The notes beneath the pieces are model-generated. The model had not been told where the DNA came from. It did no database searches and worked only from the letters and a program-made list of their open reading frames with translations. The position numbers were made by a program, and so were the translations under genes. A stretch of 64,000 nt of DNA from a virus, in IMG/VR virus record IMGVR_UViG_3300005253_000031, positions 26,883 to 90,882 of that record. The stretch is one strand, 5' to 3'. Each line of letters begins with the position of its first letter. The first letter of the stretch is position 1. Shown one piece after another: positions 32,085 through 41,183 of this stretch.

Positions 32085-35000
32085 CTAGTATCCACCGCGT
32101 TGTACTCCTCTACGTGCATCATCTTGCACTTTTTGAAATATTTCTTCTCCAGTGGTAAAGTCCCCAATAGCTGAGGACGTGAAGTTCTTGGTAACTCTTA
32201 GCGTACACGAAAACGACGGTTCTCGATAGTCTATCCCAGTTATCAGATATATGTCATCAATGTGGTTGGGTTCATCCACCTGTACTCTTATCAAATCCCC
32301 AACTCGAACATAACTGCGTTTCTCAATTCGATATTCGTCAGCATTATCCCATTGCGTATCCGTGCCGCCGGCTAATGCAGCAACTCCAATTACAGTGTCT
32401 CCCTCATTAGTAGTAGTTGTTATGCTACTAACTACCTGTGTTCCGTTACCGGCCGTAACGTTAGTCACCAAATCTCCCGGCTCTACATCCCACTTTTTGA
32501 AGTTTACATCGATATCTATTAAATTAGCTAAGTCGTTGCCTCCATTGTGCTCGTATATACCTGAGGGTTCAATCGAGCCATCCAGCAAATGTCCAACATC
32601 TACACCGAGGATTGCCCACCCCTTCCGCTCTGTAAGACGAGTATAAAACGGCAATCTAAACGTTTGAAGCATTCCGCGTTGAGACTGATTACTGAGACGG
32701 GCCAACTCCGTATCCGCCCTAACACCGGCCTCACCAGTTGAACGTATGCTGTAGTCTACTATGGTGGTCATGTTGGTTCTACTCTGGGTTCGTTGTGCCC
32801 TAGTGTTGTCAGCCACCACGTCAATTACGATCCCCCCCGATGTTCTTCCTATTACGCGAACCCGATTAACTGAAGATCTTGTGGATTTGGAGAACTCCCC
32901 GGATTTCACAGGCCATATCTGTTTGGCGCTGTCACCTTTCTGTCGTATGGTTTGACCAAACTCCTGAGGTCCTCTCCACGGCTTAGATCCCATTCTAAAG
33001 TAACAGGTCTTAAAACGTGTTCTTCGAATTCTGATTAAATCCCCAATATCGAAATCGTTGTCTGATCCACCCGACAAGCCGTCCGCAACTAACAACTTGT
33101 CGTACAGGTTGGTATCAGTGTCTATGCCGGTAACTATGCCGGTAGAACCATCGGTACGGTTATCAATTATGTCCCCCACCAGCACACCGTGAGTACCGAT
33201 AAAATCTTCGCTGTTGTCTATAAAATTCGCGTTGTTCGTGGTTCCGTCATGTGTTAGACTTTCGACTATAACGTCATCGTGAGTCTCGTCTAAGCCACAC
33301 AGCAGATACCCGCTTCCCGGTCCGGGCGTTACTAAATCTATCTCGGCCTTAGTTGCGGGGGAGACACTGCTCTGAATAGACAGCCAATATCCCCGCATAT
33401 CTCCGACGTCTGCAAAGCCCGGGGCACTGGCTTCTGGATTGCCTGCTACTAATACCGACGGCACCCAGTCGTTGGGTATCTCCCACTCCAGTGTTACAGT
33501 GTTAAACTCTGTGAACGCAACGTTGGTCTCTTTCAGAATCACTGTGCGCCACCGACTGAGAACCTGATAAGACTCTGCCGAAGCGCTCCAGCTCATACCC
33601 CCAGAAACAGCCGTGATGGTTGTGTCAGTATAGGCCGTAATCACTCCCACTGCTCCGTCTGTAACGTTTACGATTAAATCGCCTTCCCGTATCCCAGAGT
33701 CATCAAAGTTAGCTCCCGCGTCCGTCAATACTGTAGCGCTTGTGCCTCCGCTATGTGTTCCAGATGCTCTAAGCTCTAGATTTAGAACGGAATAGTTGTC
33801 TCCTTTGTCGTAATCCGTATCCGTTCCACCCTGAAGTGTACCCACTAGCGTGGTTTCCGTAATAGCGGTTATAATGGCGTATGAGTCGTCTCGTTTGTTA
33901 TGTATGATGTCGCCTACGGCCACACCGCTCAATCGAAATTCCTTGTCTGTATCCGTTAACGTTGAGGCTCCATCAGCTCCGTCATGCAAGCCTACTATTT
34001 TAGCTCGATCTGTTCCCAAATATCTCACAGTGATAGTCCCGTACTCAGCGCTTGCTGCCGTATTTTCTACTAGAAATCTTAATTGCTGTAGCGGCGCTCC
34101 GGTTCGTATATATGCTCGATCTTCTGTTGCCCCCACGCCTGCAATGGTGGCTAGAAACCTTGCTCTACTTACGTCCTCCGTGGCGACTTCCGTAGTTTGA
34201 TCTTCCCAAGCATCTCCGGATACGTTGTAAAAATACACAGCGTCGGCGTGTTCAAATACCTGGAAGCGGAAATCCTTGGCGCTGTTATTGGACCACGCGT
34301 TGGTCGAATACTGTGCCATTTCCCCGTCTGCGTATCCCGCCGCCCCGTCATCAAACCACTTGACGAAGTCTACTGTAGCGGTATATCCCGAGACGTTTTC
34401 CTCCTGATACGATAGTACGGCCCAATAGGTTTTCCCGCCCCGTAGCGCCACGGGCTCCGGAAACGGGAACTGAAGGATGGCCCCGCCCGCCGTAACGTCT
34501 GAGATATTTACCAGTACCGACTCTGACCACGACGTAACTAACTCCCCGCTCGGGATGTCTCCGCCCAGTGCGCCCGATGGGTCATTGGCCTCCAGTCTTA
34601 CGTATATGTTGCCTGTCGGGGCTGTTCCAGTTGTGCCCAGGTATAGCCCCACCTTAGACACCCTCGTAATGCCGGTTCCCGCTGTTTTGAAGCCCTGGGC
34701 CAAGTTGCCCTGTGCGCTCGGAAAAACCAGTTCTTGAACCTCGCTGCTGGTTGTAAAGTCAATGACCGGATTCGCGGGCTCGCTTATCCCGACGGGGGCC
34801 CAATACTCGGTCTTTGAATAGTCTAAAAATGAAGCTAACGCGCTGCGCGTAGTTCGGGAGAAGTCGGGGTCGGCAAGCTTATCGCTTTGCGAATGTTCTA
34901 TTCCCTCACTTCCATCGAAATTCGAGTTAAAAGGAAACAGCATAGGTCCCGCTTCGGATCCGCCTACTGTGGGGGTCTGCCTCTGATTTAAGGCATCCTG

Positions 35001-35603
35001 TATAATGGCGGAGCGAGGCAATGAGCCTGGATCTGTCTGGGGTGAGCTATCTCTAAGTTCTGCCTCATGGCTGATTACCACCACTTTGACTAGCCGCCCT
35101 TGTCCTCCTATCGGTAAAGTTTCTTGAACGATCCCGTCCAGCAAAACCTTGTTTATATCTCGCCCAGTTATACGTACCCGCGTAACAAAGGGTATGTAAA
35201 TGTCTTCTATATTTCGACGTTGAATTACGTAGGCGTCATCCAAGTCAAAATCGTCATCTCCACCTCCACTCGTTATCAACTGTACAGATACCTCAGTAGA
35301 ACTAGTTCGAGCCACAACCTCATGTAGTGCATTGCCATCTGTGGTATTAGTCACTAGGTCTCCAGGTTGTACCAACGACGAAATAAAATTGGCTTGACTA
35401 TCTATAAGTGACGCGCTATTGTTCGCTCCCGTATGAGTGCCCGACACTAACGTTGGCAGTCTCTGACTTGGGTTTGCTAAAGTCAACGTTACCGTTCTAA
35501 TGAAGCCGACTAAAGAAGCGTCGTATTGTAATTCGACAATCGACTGTTCCTCGAGAAATCCTCGAGCCTCGTTGTTAAATTCGATTTTAGAAAATTGACT
35601 CAT
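32085..35603 (-). CDS. Large tail-tip/baseplate protein with repeated GDxxxNxTDG modules
   Basis: 1172 residues. About five copies of a roughly 70-residue beta module recur (near residues 50-130, 545-620, 620-695, 785-860 and 1030-1105), each with a G(T/L)H-G start, a LxDxxxxF segment, GDxIxN.TDG and a closing GGxDxDxDxGD. The N-terminal region contains IYIPFVTRVRITGRDINKVLLDG, similar to hub or distal-tail proteins, and late segments (RLSNQSQRGMLQTFRLPF, RVGDLIRV) look like baseplate hub domains. It is the last gene of the tail block. Probably part of the tail tip contacting host surface. Exact family not recognised. Confidence 0.65.
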   Translation of the reverse strand: MSQFSKIEFNNEARGFLEEQSIVELQYDASLVGFIRTVTLTLANPSQRLPTLVSGTHTGANNSASLIDSQANFISSLVQPGDLVTNTTDGNALHEVVARTSSTEVSVQLITSGGGDDDFDLDDAYVIQRRNIEDIYIPFVTRVRITGRDINKVLLDGIVQETLPIGGQGRLVKVVVISHEAELRDSSPQTDPGSLPRSAIIQDALNQRQTPTVGGSEAGPMLFPFNSNFDGSEGIEHSQSDKLADPDFSRTTRSALASFLDYSKTEYWAPVGISEPANPVIDFTTSSEVQELVFPSAQGNLAQGFKTAGTGITRVSKVGLYLGTTGTAPTGNIYVRLEANDPSGALGGDIPSGELVTSWSESVLVNISDVTAGGAILQFPFPEPVALRGGKTYWAVLSYQEENVSGYTATVDFVKWFDDGAAGYADGEMAQYSTNAWSNNSAKDFRFQVFEHADAVYFYNVSGDAWEDQTTEVATEDVSRARFLATIAGVGATEDRAYIRTGAPLQQLRFLVENTAASAEYGTITVRYLGTDRAKIVGLHDGADGASTLTDTDKEFRLSGVAVGDIIHNKRDDSYAIITAITETTLVGTLQGGTDTDYDKGDNYSVLNLELRASGTHSGGTSATVLTDAGANFDDSGIREGDLIVNVTDGAVGVITAYTDTTITAVSGGMSWSASAESYQVLSRWRTVILKETNVAFTEFNTVTLEWEIPNDWVPSVLVAGNPEASAPGFADVGDMRGYWLSIQSSVSPATKAEIDLVTPGPGSGYLLCGLDETHDDVIVESLTHDGTTNNANFIDNSEDFIGTHGVLVGDIIDNRTDGSTGIVTGIDTDTNLYDKLLVADGLSGGSDNDFDIGDLIRIRRTRFKTCYFRMGSKPWRGPQEFGQTIRQKGDSAKQIWPVKSGEFSKSTRSSVNRVRVIGRTSGGIVIDVVADNTRAQRTQSRTNMTTIVDYSIRSTGEAGVRADTELARLSNQSQRGMLQTFRLPFYTRLTERKGWAILGVDVGHLLDGSIEPSGIYEHNGGNDLANLIDIDVNFKKWDVEPGDLVTNVTAGNGTQVVSSITTTTNEGDTVIGVAALAGGTDTQWDNADEYRIEKRSYVRVGDLIRVQVDEPNHIDDIYLITGIDYREPSFSCTLRVTKNFTSSAIGDFTTGEEIFQKVQDDARRGVQRGGY

Positions 35604-35648
35604 TTGCAGTTCCTTATACTATTCACGATAATAGCAACTGGGGCGACA

Positions 35649-38432
35649 CTAGTTCCACTCTCGTAGGACGGGCAGTGCCGGGGTCCATGTGGTTTCGAAT
35701 TTCATCTGAAACTCTATACGACTGGTTCCCCCTTCTTCTACGATTGTCATAGCGGTTATGACACCTTGATATGTGCGGCTTAGGGTGGTGAGTTTTAATG
35801 TGATGCGTGGTTTAACCGTTGGAATGTCCTTGTTCCACATTATAGCCATTTCCTCTAGGTCGATAAAGTCGGGTTCATGCCCTAGAGAGATGGGATGTGG
35901 AGAATGCTGAATGACCGTTCTTCCTTTTATCTCATGTGTGTAATATACAAAGTTCAAAGATACGGCATCATTGTTATGGCCGGGATTGTTTAGCGCCAAA
36001 GCTTTTGTAACCATCTTACCTTTCCACTCAACTATCTGGAAATCAAAGTCGAGATCTACTCCCGCCCCCCCGAAAAAGGGTTGATATCCCGGTATTACTG
36101 CTCTCCCTCCGGTTTGTTGTGTGGTACGTGCTACACCGAGATTCACCGCATTAGAGGTGTTGGTGAATATGTCATCCAGCGTCGTGTCAAACCAGCACAC
36201 CAGCCACCTGCCCCTACCGGTAACACCTGGAGATACGCTTATGCGTTGCATAACGTACGTGGTGCCGTCGCCCTCGGTGGTCTCGCTCTCCCACGTTGCC
36301 CCGTTGTCATGCGACACCTTGGATCTAGCCACCAGGTTGCTTACGTCCGCGCCCCTGCCGTAAGCCACGTATACATCGTCCGTACCCTGGTCTACAAAAA
36401 TATTGGACCGCAGGTAGTCGTTACTGCTAATTACATTGGTCTTTTCCTCAATTTGGTCAATGCCCCCTATCTCCCAAACCCTCAGCGGAACCGGCGTAGC
36501 GAACGGGTTTCCGCTTATGCCGGACAGCCAAAGGTGTCGCGTAGTGTGGCTTATGGCGGTGCCTATGTTGCCACCAACCGACGTTGACCAGGTCGCCTCT
36601 ATGGTCTGCGACTTCCAAGAATCTGACCCGCGACTGTATACCCAGAATTGCAAGGCATTGACGCTGTTGTTCTGCACTATCGCCCATACGTCATTCGGGT
36701 CGTCCTCATCCGACGGGAACAGGTATACCTCATGGTTATCGGACGAGGACGCGTTCCACGGGTCCAATTTATTGTCCCACGTGGCGCCGTCATCATCCGA
36801 TATGAAGAAGTCGCTCTTAATAACGGCGCTGCTGCTGTTCCAGATAACCGCCAGTTCTCCTCCCCTGCTCTTTGTGATGCTGATATTCGCAGGGGGATCC
36901 GACAAGACGGCCGCGGTTATGTTCACAGCTGCGCTCAACGAGTCATCCGCCGTGTCCAAACTACGGTACACCATCTTGGCGCTGTTGTCCTGATGGAAAG
37001 CGAGATGTATTTTAGTGCCCGTATCGCCGGGCGTCCACCTGTCGTACCATGATGAAAACGCCAGGTTCGCTATAAGACCCGCCGTGCTTACCAAGACCGG
37101 AGCGCCCCACGTATCGCCCCCATTCAGCGTCTTTACGTACCTAATCTCTATCGGCACATTATCGTTCGGGTAAAAGAAGTATCCTATCTCCTGGTCGTCC
37201 GCCCATATTACACCGTGCTGGCCCCTAGCGCTAGTTCCGAACAAGCTGTTCGACTCGTCGGTGACCGTCACGTCCGCAGAGCCCGCCGCGCCCCCGCCGA
37301 TAGCTACGGACGTGGCCAAATTGGTGAAGGCGTCGGCTGAAGTCGTATCCCATATAACGGGCTGGAATACCGTATTGTTAACCGAGCCCAGGTCGTCACA
37401 TATGGCGAAGTAACGACGATCTGTCACGTTGGTTGTAACTTCCGCGCCCCATGACGTCCCGCCGTCCATGGACTTGACATACACGCCGTGCTGCACCGTG
37501 AACGGCGTGGTCGACACCACGTAGCCCACGTATATGGCGTCGTTGCCGGTGTCTATAGTGACGCAGGCGGCGAACTTGTCCGTGACGGCCGTGAAGATAT
37601 TGGTCTTGGCGGTTATGGACGCGGCGCCGTTTATGTCGTATACCTTAAAGTCGTGAGCTGCATTTGCGTCGTCGCTGTGCGCCACCAGTATGAGATGGTT
37701 GTCGGAGTGGCGTATGGCCCCGGACATCGACTGGAAGACGGCGAACTGGTCCGGGTCCATGGACGTGTCTATCGTCGCTTCCGAGAACGAGTTACCGCTG
37801 TCGTCGTACGTCTTGAGGCTAATCTCCTGGGCGTCGTCATCCCACCAGACCAGCCACATATCGTCTTGGTCCGACTCGTTGCCGGGAAACAGCAGCATCC
37901 GCTCGCCGTCTCCCGTTCCCTCACCGGACCACGGGTCCGCCTTCGCCGTCCAGTTGAGGCCGTTGTCCGTAGACCTGGCAAAGCCCCTGGCCGTCGAGCC
38001 AGCGTCATAGGCGCAATACAGGTTACCGCCCCTCGACTTGGCCATGGTGGCCCGGTCCTTTGTACCGGACACTACCCCCGTGTCTATAGAACCTTCGGAA
38101 GAGAGAGCATCGGCGGTGGTGAGCAGGGACCTGTGATACATCCCATCGACGCCGTCCCTGGCGTACGCCACGTGTATGAGGTTCCCGGTCTGCCCCGGGG
38201 TCCACTTGTCGTACCACACCGTAGGCACGCCGATGAAGTTGGTAGCGGACGCAATAGTCACCGGGGAGCCCCAAGTAGCCCCACCGTCCGACGACTTAAC
38301 GTACTTGACGTCCTTGCCGGCCACCGCCTTGTAGAAGTAGTAATGGACCGAGGCGCTGACCTTGACGGTCTGACGGCCGTCATATGCCACGTTTACGCTA
38401 GACGAATCATTTATTACCGTTACGTCCGCCAT
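35649..38432 (-). CDS. Tail protein with two sialidase-type (BNR/Asp-box) propellers
   Basis: ATG 38432 shares TAATG with the previous stop and has GGAG upstream; 927 residues. Six Asp-box motifs (S-x-D-x-G-x-T-W type, such as SSDGGATW, STDNGLNW, SMDGGTSW, TLNGGDTW, SDDDGATW, SHDNGATW) fall into two halves, residues about 1-390 and 395-770, which resemble each other (SWYDRWTPGDTG versus VWYDKWTPGQTG). The C-terminal 150 residues resemble the whole downstream-encoded-first neighbour at 38432-38941 (HEPDFIDLEEMAIMWN, ending LREWN). The propellers probably bind or cut host surface glycans. The propeller-coding DNA is markedly more GC-rich than its surroundings. Confidence 0.75.
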   Translation of the reverse strand: MADVTVINDSSSVNVAYDGRQTVKVSASVHYYFYKAVAGKDVKYVKSSDGGATWGSPVTIASATNFIGVPTVWYDKWTPGQTGNLIHVAYARDGVDGMYHRSLLTTADALSSEGSIDTGVVSGTKDRATMAKSRGGNLYCAYDAGSTARGFARSTDNGLNWTAKADPWSGEGTGDGERMLLFPGNESDQDDMWLVWWDDDAQEISLKTYDDSGNSFSEATIDTSMDPDQFAVFQSMSGAIRHSDNHLILVAHSDDANAAHDFKVYDINGAASITAKTNIFTAVTDKFAACVTIDTGNDAIYVGYVVSTTPFTVQHGVYVKSMDGGTSWGAEVTTNVTDRRYFAICDDLGSVNNTVFQPVIWDTTSADAFTNLATSVAIGGGAAGSADVTVTDESNSLFGTSARGQHGVIWADDQEIGYFFYPNDNVPIEIRYVKTLNGGDTWGAPVLVSTAGLIANLAFSSWYDRWTPGDTGTKIHLAFHQDNSAKMVYRSLDTADDSLSAAVNITAAVLSDPPANISITKSRGGELAVIWNSSSAVIKSDFFISDDDGATWDNKLDPWNASSSDNHEVYLFPSDEDDPNDVWAIVQNNSVNALQFWVYSRGSDSWKSQTIEATWSTSVGGNIGTAISHTTRHLWLSGISGNPFATPVPLRVWEIGGIDQIEEKTNVISSNDYLRSNIFVDQGTDDVYVAYGRGADVSNLVARSKVSHDNGATWESETTEGDGTTYVMQRISVSPGVTGRGRWLVCWFDTTLDDIFTNTSNAVNLGVARTTQQTGGRAVIPGYQPFFGGAGVDLDFDFQIVEWKGKMVTKALALNNPGHNNDAVSLNFVYYTHEIKGRTVIQHSPHPISLGHEPDFIDLEEMAIMWNKDIPTVKPRITLKLTTLSRTYQGVITAMTIVEEGGTSRIEFQMKFETTWTPALPVLREWN

Positions 38433-38941
38433 TAACTCCACTCCCTCAGTCCGGGACTATCTTTGGCGTCCCATATGACTGCGAACTGTATTCGATAGCT
38501 TATCTCACTCACGCTTGCTCGTTTGGTGAACTCGAAGCCCATGAATAGACCTTTATAGGTTCGAAATCCATCTCCATCATGTTCAATATCCAGAAGGGGT
38601 AAGTTATCGGGAGCCCCGTTATTCCATGTAATACAGGCCTCCTCTATATCTACTATATCTGGATCATGTTCTACGCCGTCTGTAAGTGGATGTGCTGTGT
38701 GGTTTTTATCGTCTTGAACCACGCCGTCAAGAGTAATAATAAATCTAATGATTGAAAAATCCAAAGGTAACGCAGAAAACCCGGCAACGTTTACCACGCT
38801 TGCTCCATCGGTTATGTCCTTTTGTATTCGAGACACTTTCAACCGAAGTATAAGCTCCTTCGTGGCATCACCGCCAGGCCCGTCTGTTATGGGTGCGTAT
38901 GGATTTACTCTAATACGTGCGTTTCTAAGTGGGGACGCCAT
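38432..38941 (-). CDS. Tail protein paralogous to the C-terminal domain of the propeller protein
   Basis: 169 residues, beta-rich. HDPDIVDIEEACITWNN, RTYKGLFMGFEF and the end LREWS align with the last part of the propeller protein encoded next. Position directly after the tape measure suggests a distal tail or tail-tip adaptor. Exact family not recognised. Confidence 0.65.
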   Translation of the reverse strand: MASPLRNARIRVNPYAPITDGPGGDATKELILRLKVSRIQKDITDGASVVNVAGFSALPLDFSIIRFIITLDGVVQDDKNHTAHPLTDGVEHDPDIVDIEEACITWNNGAPDNLPLLDIEHDGDGFRTYKGLFMGFEFTKRASVSEISYRIQFAVIWDAKDSPGLREWS

Positions 38942-38943
38942 GT

Positions 38944-39819
38944 TTAGCTCCCCGCAAATCCGGGAATAGCTTTATCACGCATCACTGTTTCAATTTGCCT
39001 GCGTACTTCACTCATTATATCTTCAATATTGTCCCCGTTGATTGTAAGATCTATGTTGGGGCGTTCTGCGCGACGCTCTAGAAAGGTCTTCAACTGCTCA
39101 TTATTAAACTCCAGAATACGTTCAAGGGACCGTAGTGGAATCTGACCCCCACCTAAAGAACCTATCTGTGGTGCTACTTCTCCCGTGTATTCCCCCCGCC
39201 CCCGTAATGGAGCTAAACCTATACGGGCTCTCATTTCCGCTTCTTTACGAGGATCTCCGTAAATACTGGGATCTTTTATAACTTCCCAGATCTGTTGAAT
39301 TACACTTTTCCCAAGTTTTTTCCACAGTTCCCCCCGCTCTCTTGTTTCTCCCGGAGGTTGGTCTCCCCCCAACATGAATTTTGTTGCGGGGGTGGGTCCT
39401 TTTTCGAAAGTAGTTTTAGCATCCCTAACGATATCGGCAACTGTTTCTCCTGCGGTTTGAGCTATAGGAATCCACTTAGCCAATTTCTCCAAAACAGGTA
39501 GAAGCTGTACCATCAAAGGGGCTAAAAACACGTCTACCATAGCGCCCATCACCGTAGAAAAGGCTCCCAGGGTAGTAGTCATGACCTTACTACCTTTAAC
39601 CAACGCCGTTATGCCGAGAGCGATTCCTCCCAATTTGGCAATCCCCGCCAATGATTTTCCCATCTTGACTCCAGGTTCTACAGGTATACCCCCTTTACTT
39701 GGTCCAGCACCTGCGCTAGGAGGTCCAGACGCCACCAGAGCTTGCCCGAGTTGCTGCTCCATTTCGGCTTTGTCCACCACTAACTTCAGTTCAATTGTAT
39801 CTACTGCTCCGGTGACCAT
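38944..39819 (-). CDS. Short tail tape-measure-like protein
   Basis: ATG 39819 (GGAGTC upstream) is preferred to an in-frame GTG at 39828; 291 residues. Hydrophobic helices near residues 55-110 (KSLAGIAKLGGIALGITALV, FLAPLMVQLLPVLEKLAKW) and helical C-terminus. It follows directly after the tail chaperone frameshift pair, the fixed place of the tape measure. At about 1.5 angstrom per residue this would mean a tail of roughly 45 nm, short for a siphovirus. A different tail protein cannot be excluded. Confidence 0.6.
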   Translation of the reverse strand: MVTGAVDTIELKLVVDKAEMEQQLGQALVASGPPSAGAGPSKGGIPVEPGVKMGKSLAGIAKLGGIALGITALVKGSKVMTTTLGAFSTVMGAMVDVFLAPLMVQLLPVLEKLAKWIPIAQTAGETVADIVRDAKTTFEKGPTPATKFMLGGDQPPGETRERGELWKKLGKSVIQQIWEVIKDPSIYGDPRKEAEMRARIGLAPLRGRGEYTGEVAPQIGSLGGGQIPLRSLERILEFNNEQLKTFLERRAERPNIDLTINGDNIEDIMSEVRRQIETVMRDKAIPGFAGS

Positions 39820-40001
39820 GACTCCCACTCCGTTTTTTGTTTTTCCGCTTGTTCTAGAACTAACAAGGCATACTCATACACTTCGTGTGCGGGTATACGC
39901 TCTAGTTCAGTTAACGTAAACCCGACGCTCTTTAATTGCAATACTATGTTGCGTTGAGAACGTCGTTGGATTCCACTGGGGCGGTCGTCTCGGAGACTTT
40001 T
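39801..40001 (-). CDS. Tail assembly chaperone, T extension reached by -1 frameshift
   Basis: This frame has no sensible start of its own but continues from the slippery site: after re-pairing it reads KKSLRDDRPSG and ends TEWESWSPEQ. The product GT is made as a fusion with the upstream G part and, in known siphoviruses, binds the tape measure and tail tube subunits during assembly. It overlaps the tape-measure start by 19 bases. Confidence 0.8.
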   Translation of the reverse strand, partial: KSLRDDRPSGIQRRSQRNIVLQLKSVGFTLTELERIPAHEVYEYALLVLEQAEKQKTEWESWSPEQ

Positions 40002-40360
40002 TTTGCCTCCTCCAAAGCAGCACCTAATACCGGTCCGGGAACCATGTCTAGCATTTTCCAGAGAACCGAGGAGTCTAACTGTTCCAGATATGTTTTCGTC
40101 AGACTTACATTCCCAGGACATTTAACCACAGCATCCAGTAAGACCTTTACGTAGTAGGCATGTATATCGAATACCGCCTCTTTAGTGCCATCATCGTTGG
40201 TCTTGGTTATCCAACACTCCTCAACAGCTCCCATATGTTGGCCCCATGTTAGAGCTCGATAGATGAATTTCCACGTCTTTCCTGCGTGCTCAAACTCGTG
40301 CTCCCTTTCTCCCGGAGTCCGAAACAGTTCGGTTATATCCTGTCCAATTTCCATTGTCAT
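39944..40360 (-). CDS. Tail assembly chaperone G
   Basis: 138 residues, mostly helical after a short beta start (HEFEHAGKTWKFIYRALTWGQ). It lies between the tail tube and tape-measure genes, as lambda G does. Near its end the codons GCA AAA AAA GTC hold the frameshift site that produces the longer GT protein. Separated from the tail tube gene by a homing endonuclease gene. Confidence 0.8.
   Translation of the reverse strand: MTMEIGQDITELFRTPGEREHEFEHAGKTWKFIYRALTWGQHMGAVEECWITKTNDDGTKEAVFDIHAYYVKVLLDAVVKCPGNVSLTKTYLEQLDSSVLWKMLDMVPGPVLGAALEEAKKVSETTAPVESNDVLNAT
39998..40004 (-). promoter_or_regulatory. Programmed -1 ribosomal frameshift site A_AAA_AAA
   Basis: Seven A on the minus strand lie exactly in X_XXY_YYZ register with the G frame (GC[A AAA AAA] GTC). 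Slipping back one base enters the frame that stays open to 39801 through the T extension. Confidence 0.85.
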
Positions 40361-40375
40361 AAGTTGCTCCTTTCC

Positions 40376-41182
40376 TTACATAAATGCCCTTATTCTTGAT
40401 ACTACGTTCTCTAGATTATCGTTAATTTCATGCTCCCATACTACTAGGCATGGCCAGTTGTATTTAACAAAATGATTTATTCTCTCTTGAGAATCGTCGT
40501 TTCTATGCCAATAGTCTCCGAAGACCTCTAAAACTTTATGCCCCTTGTCCCATATAAAATCTGGATTTTTGCCGACGATCCAAATCTGCCCGTCTCCAAC
40601 GAATCTCCAGCCTAGTTCATCAATGGATTTAGCCACCTTTTGTTCTAGTCTATTGGGGCTTAAAAACATCCCAGCGTATTTTTCTGGATTTGTTTCCCAA
40701 GCTGCCTTCATATACTCGCTATGTGTACGATCCGCCTTCCTACGCGCAGATGAATTTAATCTACTTTCTCTTTTATCTGGGTCCTGCCACATATGTTTCA
40801 ATCCTTCGCTTACGCGTTGTTGAATTTTCGGATCTATCATATTTTGACGTGCAATTTCACTTAGTTTTGCACGATGTTCCGGCGTTCGTTCATAAGAGGG
40901 CAACCCTTTATGAGCCGCGCTGAGATTAGATATCCATTTATCGTAATTACGCGCCCTTGAAACAACTATTTTATGAGAGTGTTCCTCTGTCCTGGGCGGC
41001 ATAACCCTGCCTATTAAGCCCCCACTAATAGCTTTACTTTGTGAAACTCGATATGTCGGATCTTGCCATAACGCTTTCTGTGCCTTTCTTGTTTTTGCGC
41101 GTGTTTCAGCTGATCTAGGGGCGTGTAAACCACACGTACAACTTTGTTTACAGCATTTCGTATTGCATCTACTCCAACACAT
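40376..41182 (-). CDS. Free-standing homing endonuclease, VSR-like (EDxHD type) with NUMOD repeats
   Basis: 268 residues. A Cys-rich start (CNTKCCKQSCTC) is followed by NUMOD3-like repeats (KALWQDPTYRVSQSKAISGG, LKHMWQDPDKRE) that contact DNA, then a catalytic domain: LGWRFVGDG, KNPDFIWD, VLEVFGDYWHR and CLVVWEHEI. This is the layout of VSR-like homing nucleases. It sits between the tail tube and chaperone genes, which are normally adjacent, so it is an insertion. A similar enzyme is at 52085-52774. Confidence 0.8.
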   Translation of the reverse strand: MCWSRCNTKCCKQSCTCGLHAPRSAETRAKTRKAQKALWQDPTYRVSQSKAISGGLIGRVMPPRTEEHSHKIVVSRARNYDKWISNLSAAHKGLPSYERTPEHRAKLSEIARQNMIDPKIQQRVSEGLKHMWQDPDKRESRLNSSARRKADRTHSEYMKAAWETNPEKYAGMFLSPNRLEQKVAKSIDELGWRFVGDGQIWIVGKNPDFIWDKGHKVLEVFGDYWHRNDDSQERINHFVKYNWPCLVVWEHEINDNLENVVSRIRAFM

Positions 41183-41183
41183 T

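Noticed and set aside
37488-38435. 315-codon open frame on the plus strand
   Set aside because: Lies entirely opposite the Asp-box propeller gene; arises from high GC and few stops, has Arg/Val/His-rich composition without any recognisable fold and no ribosome binding site.
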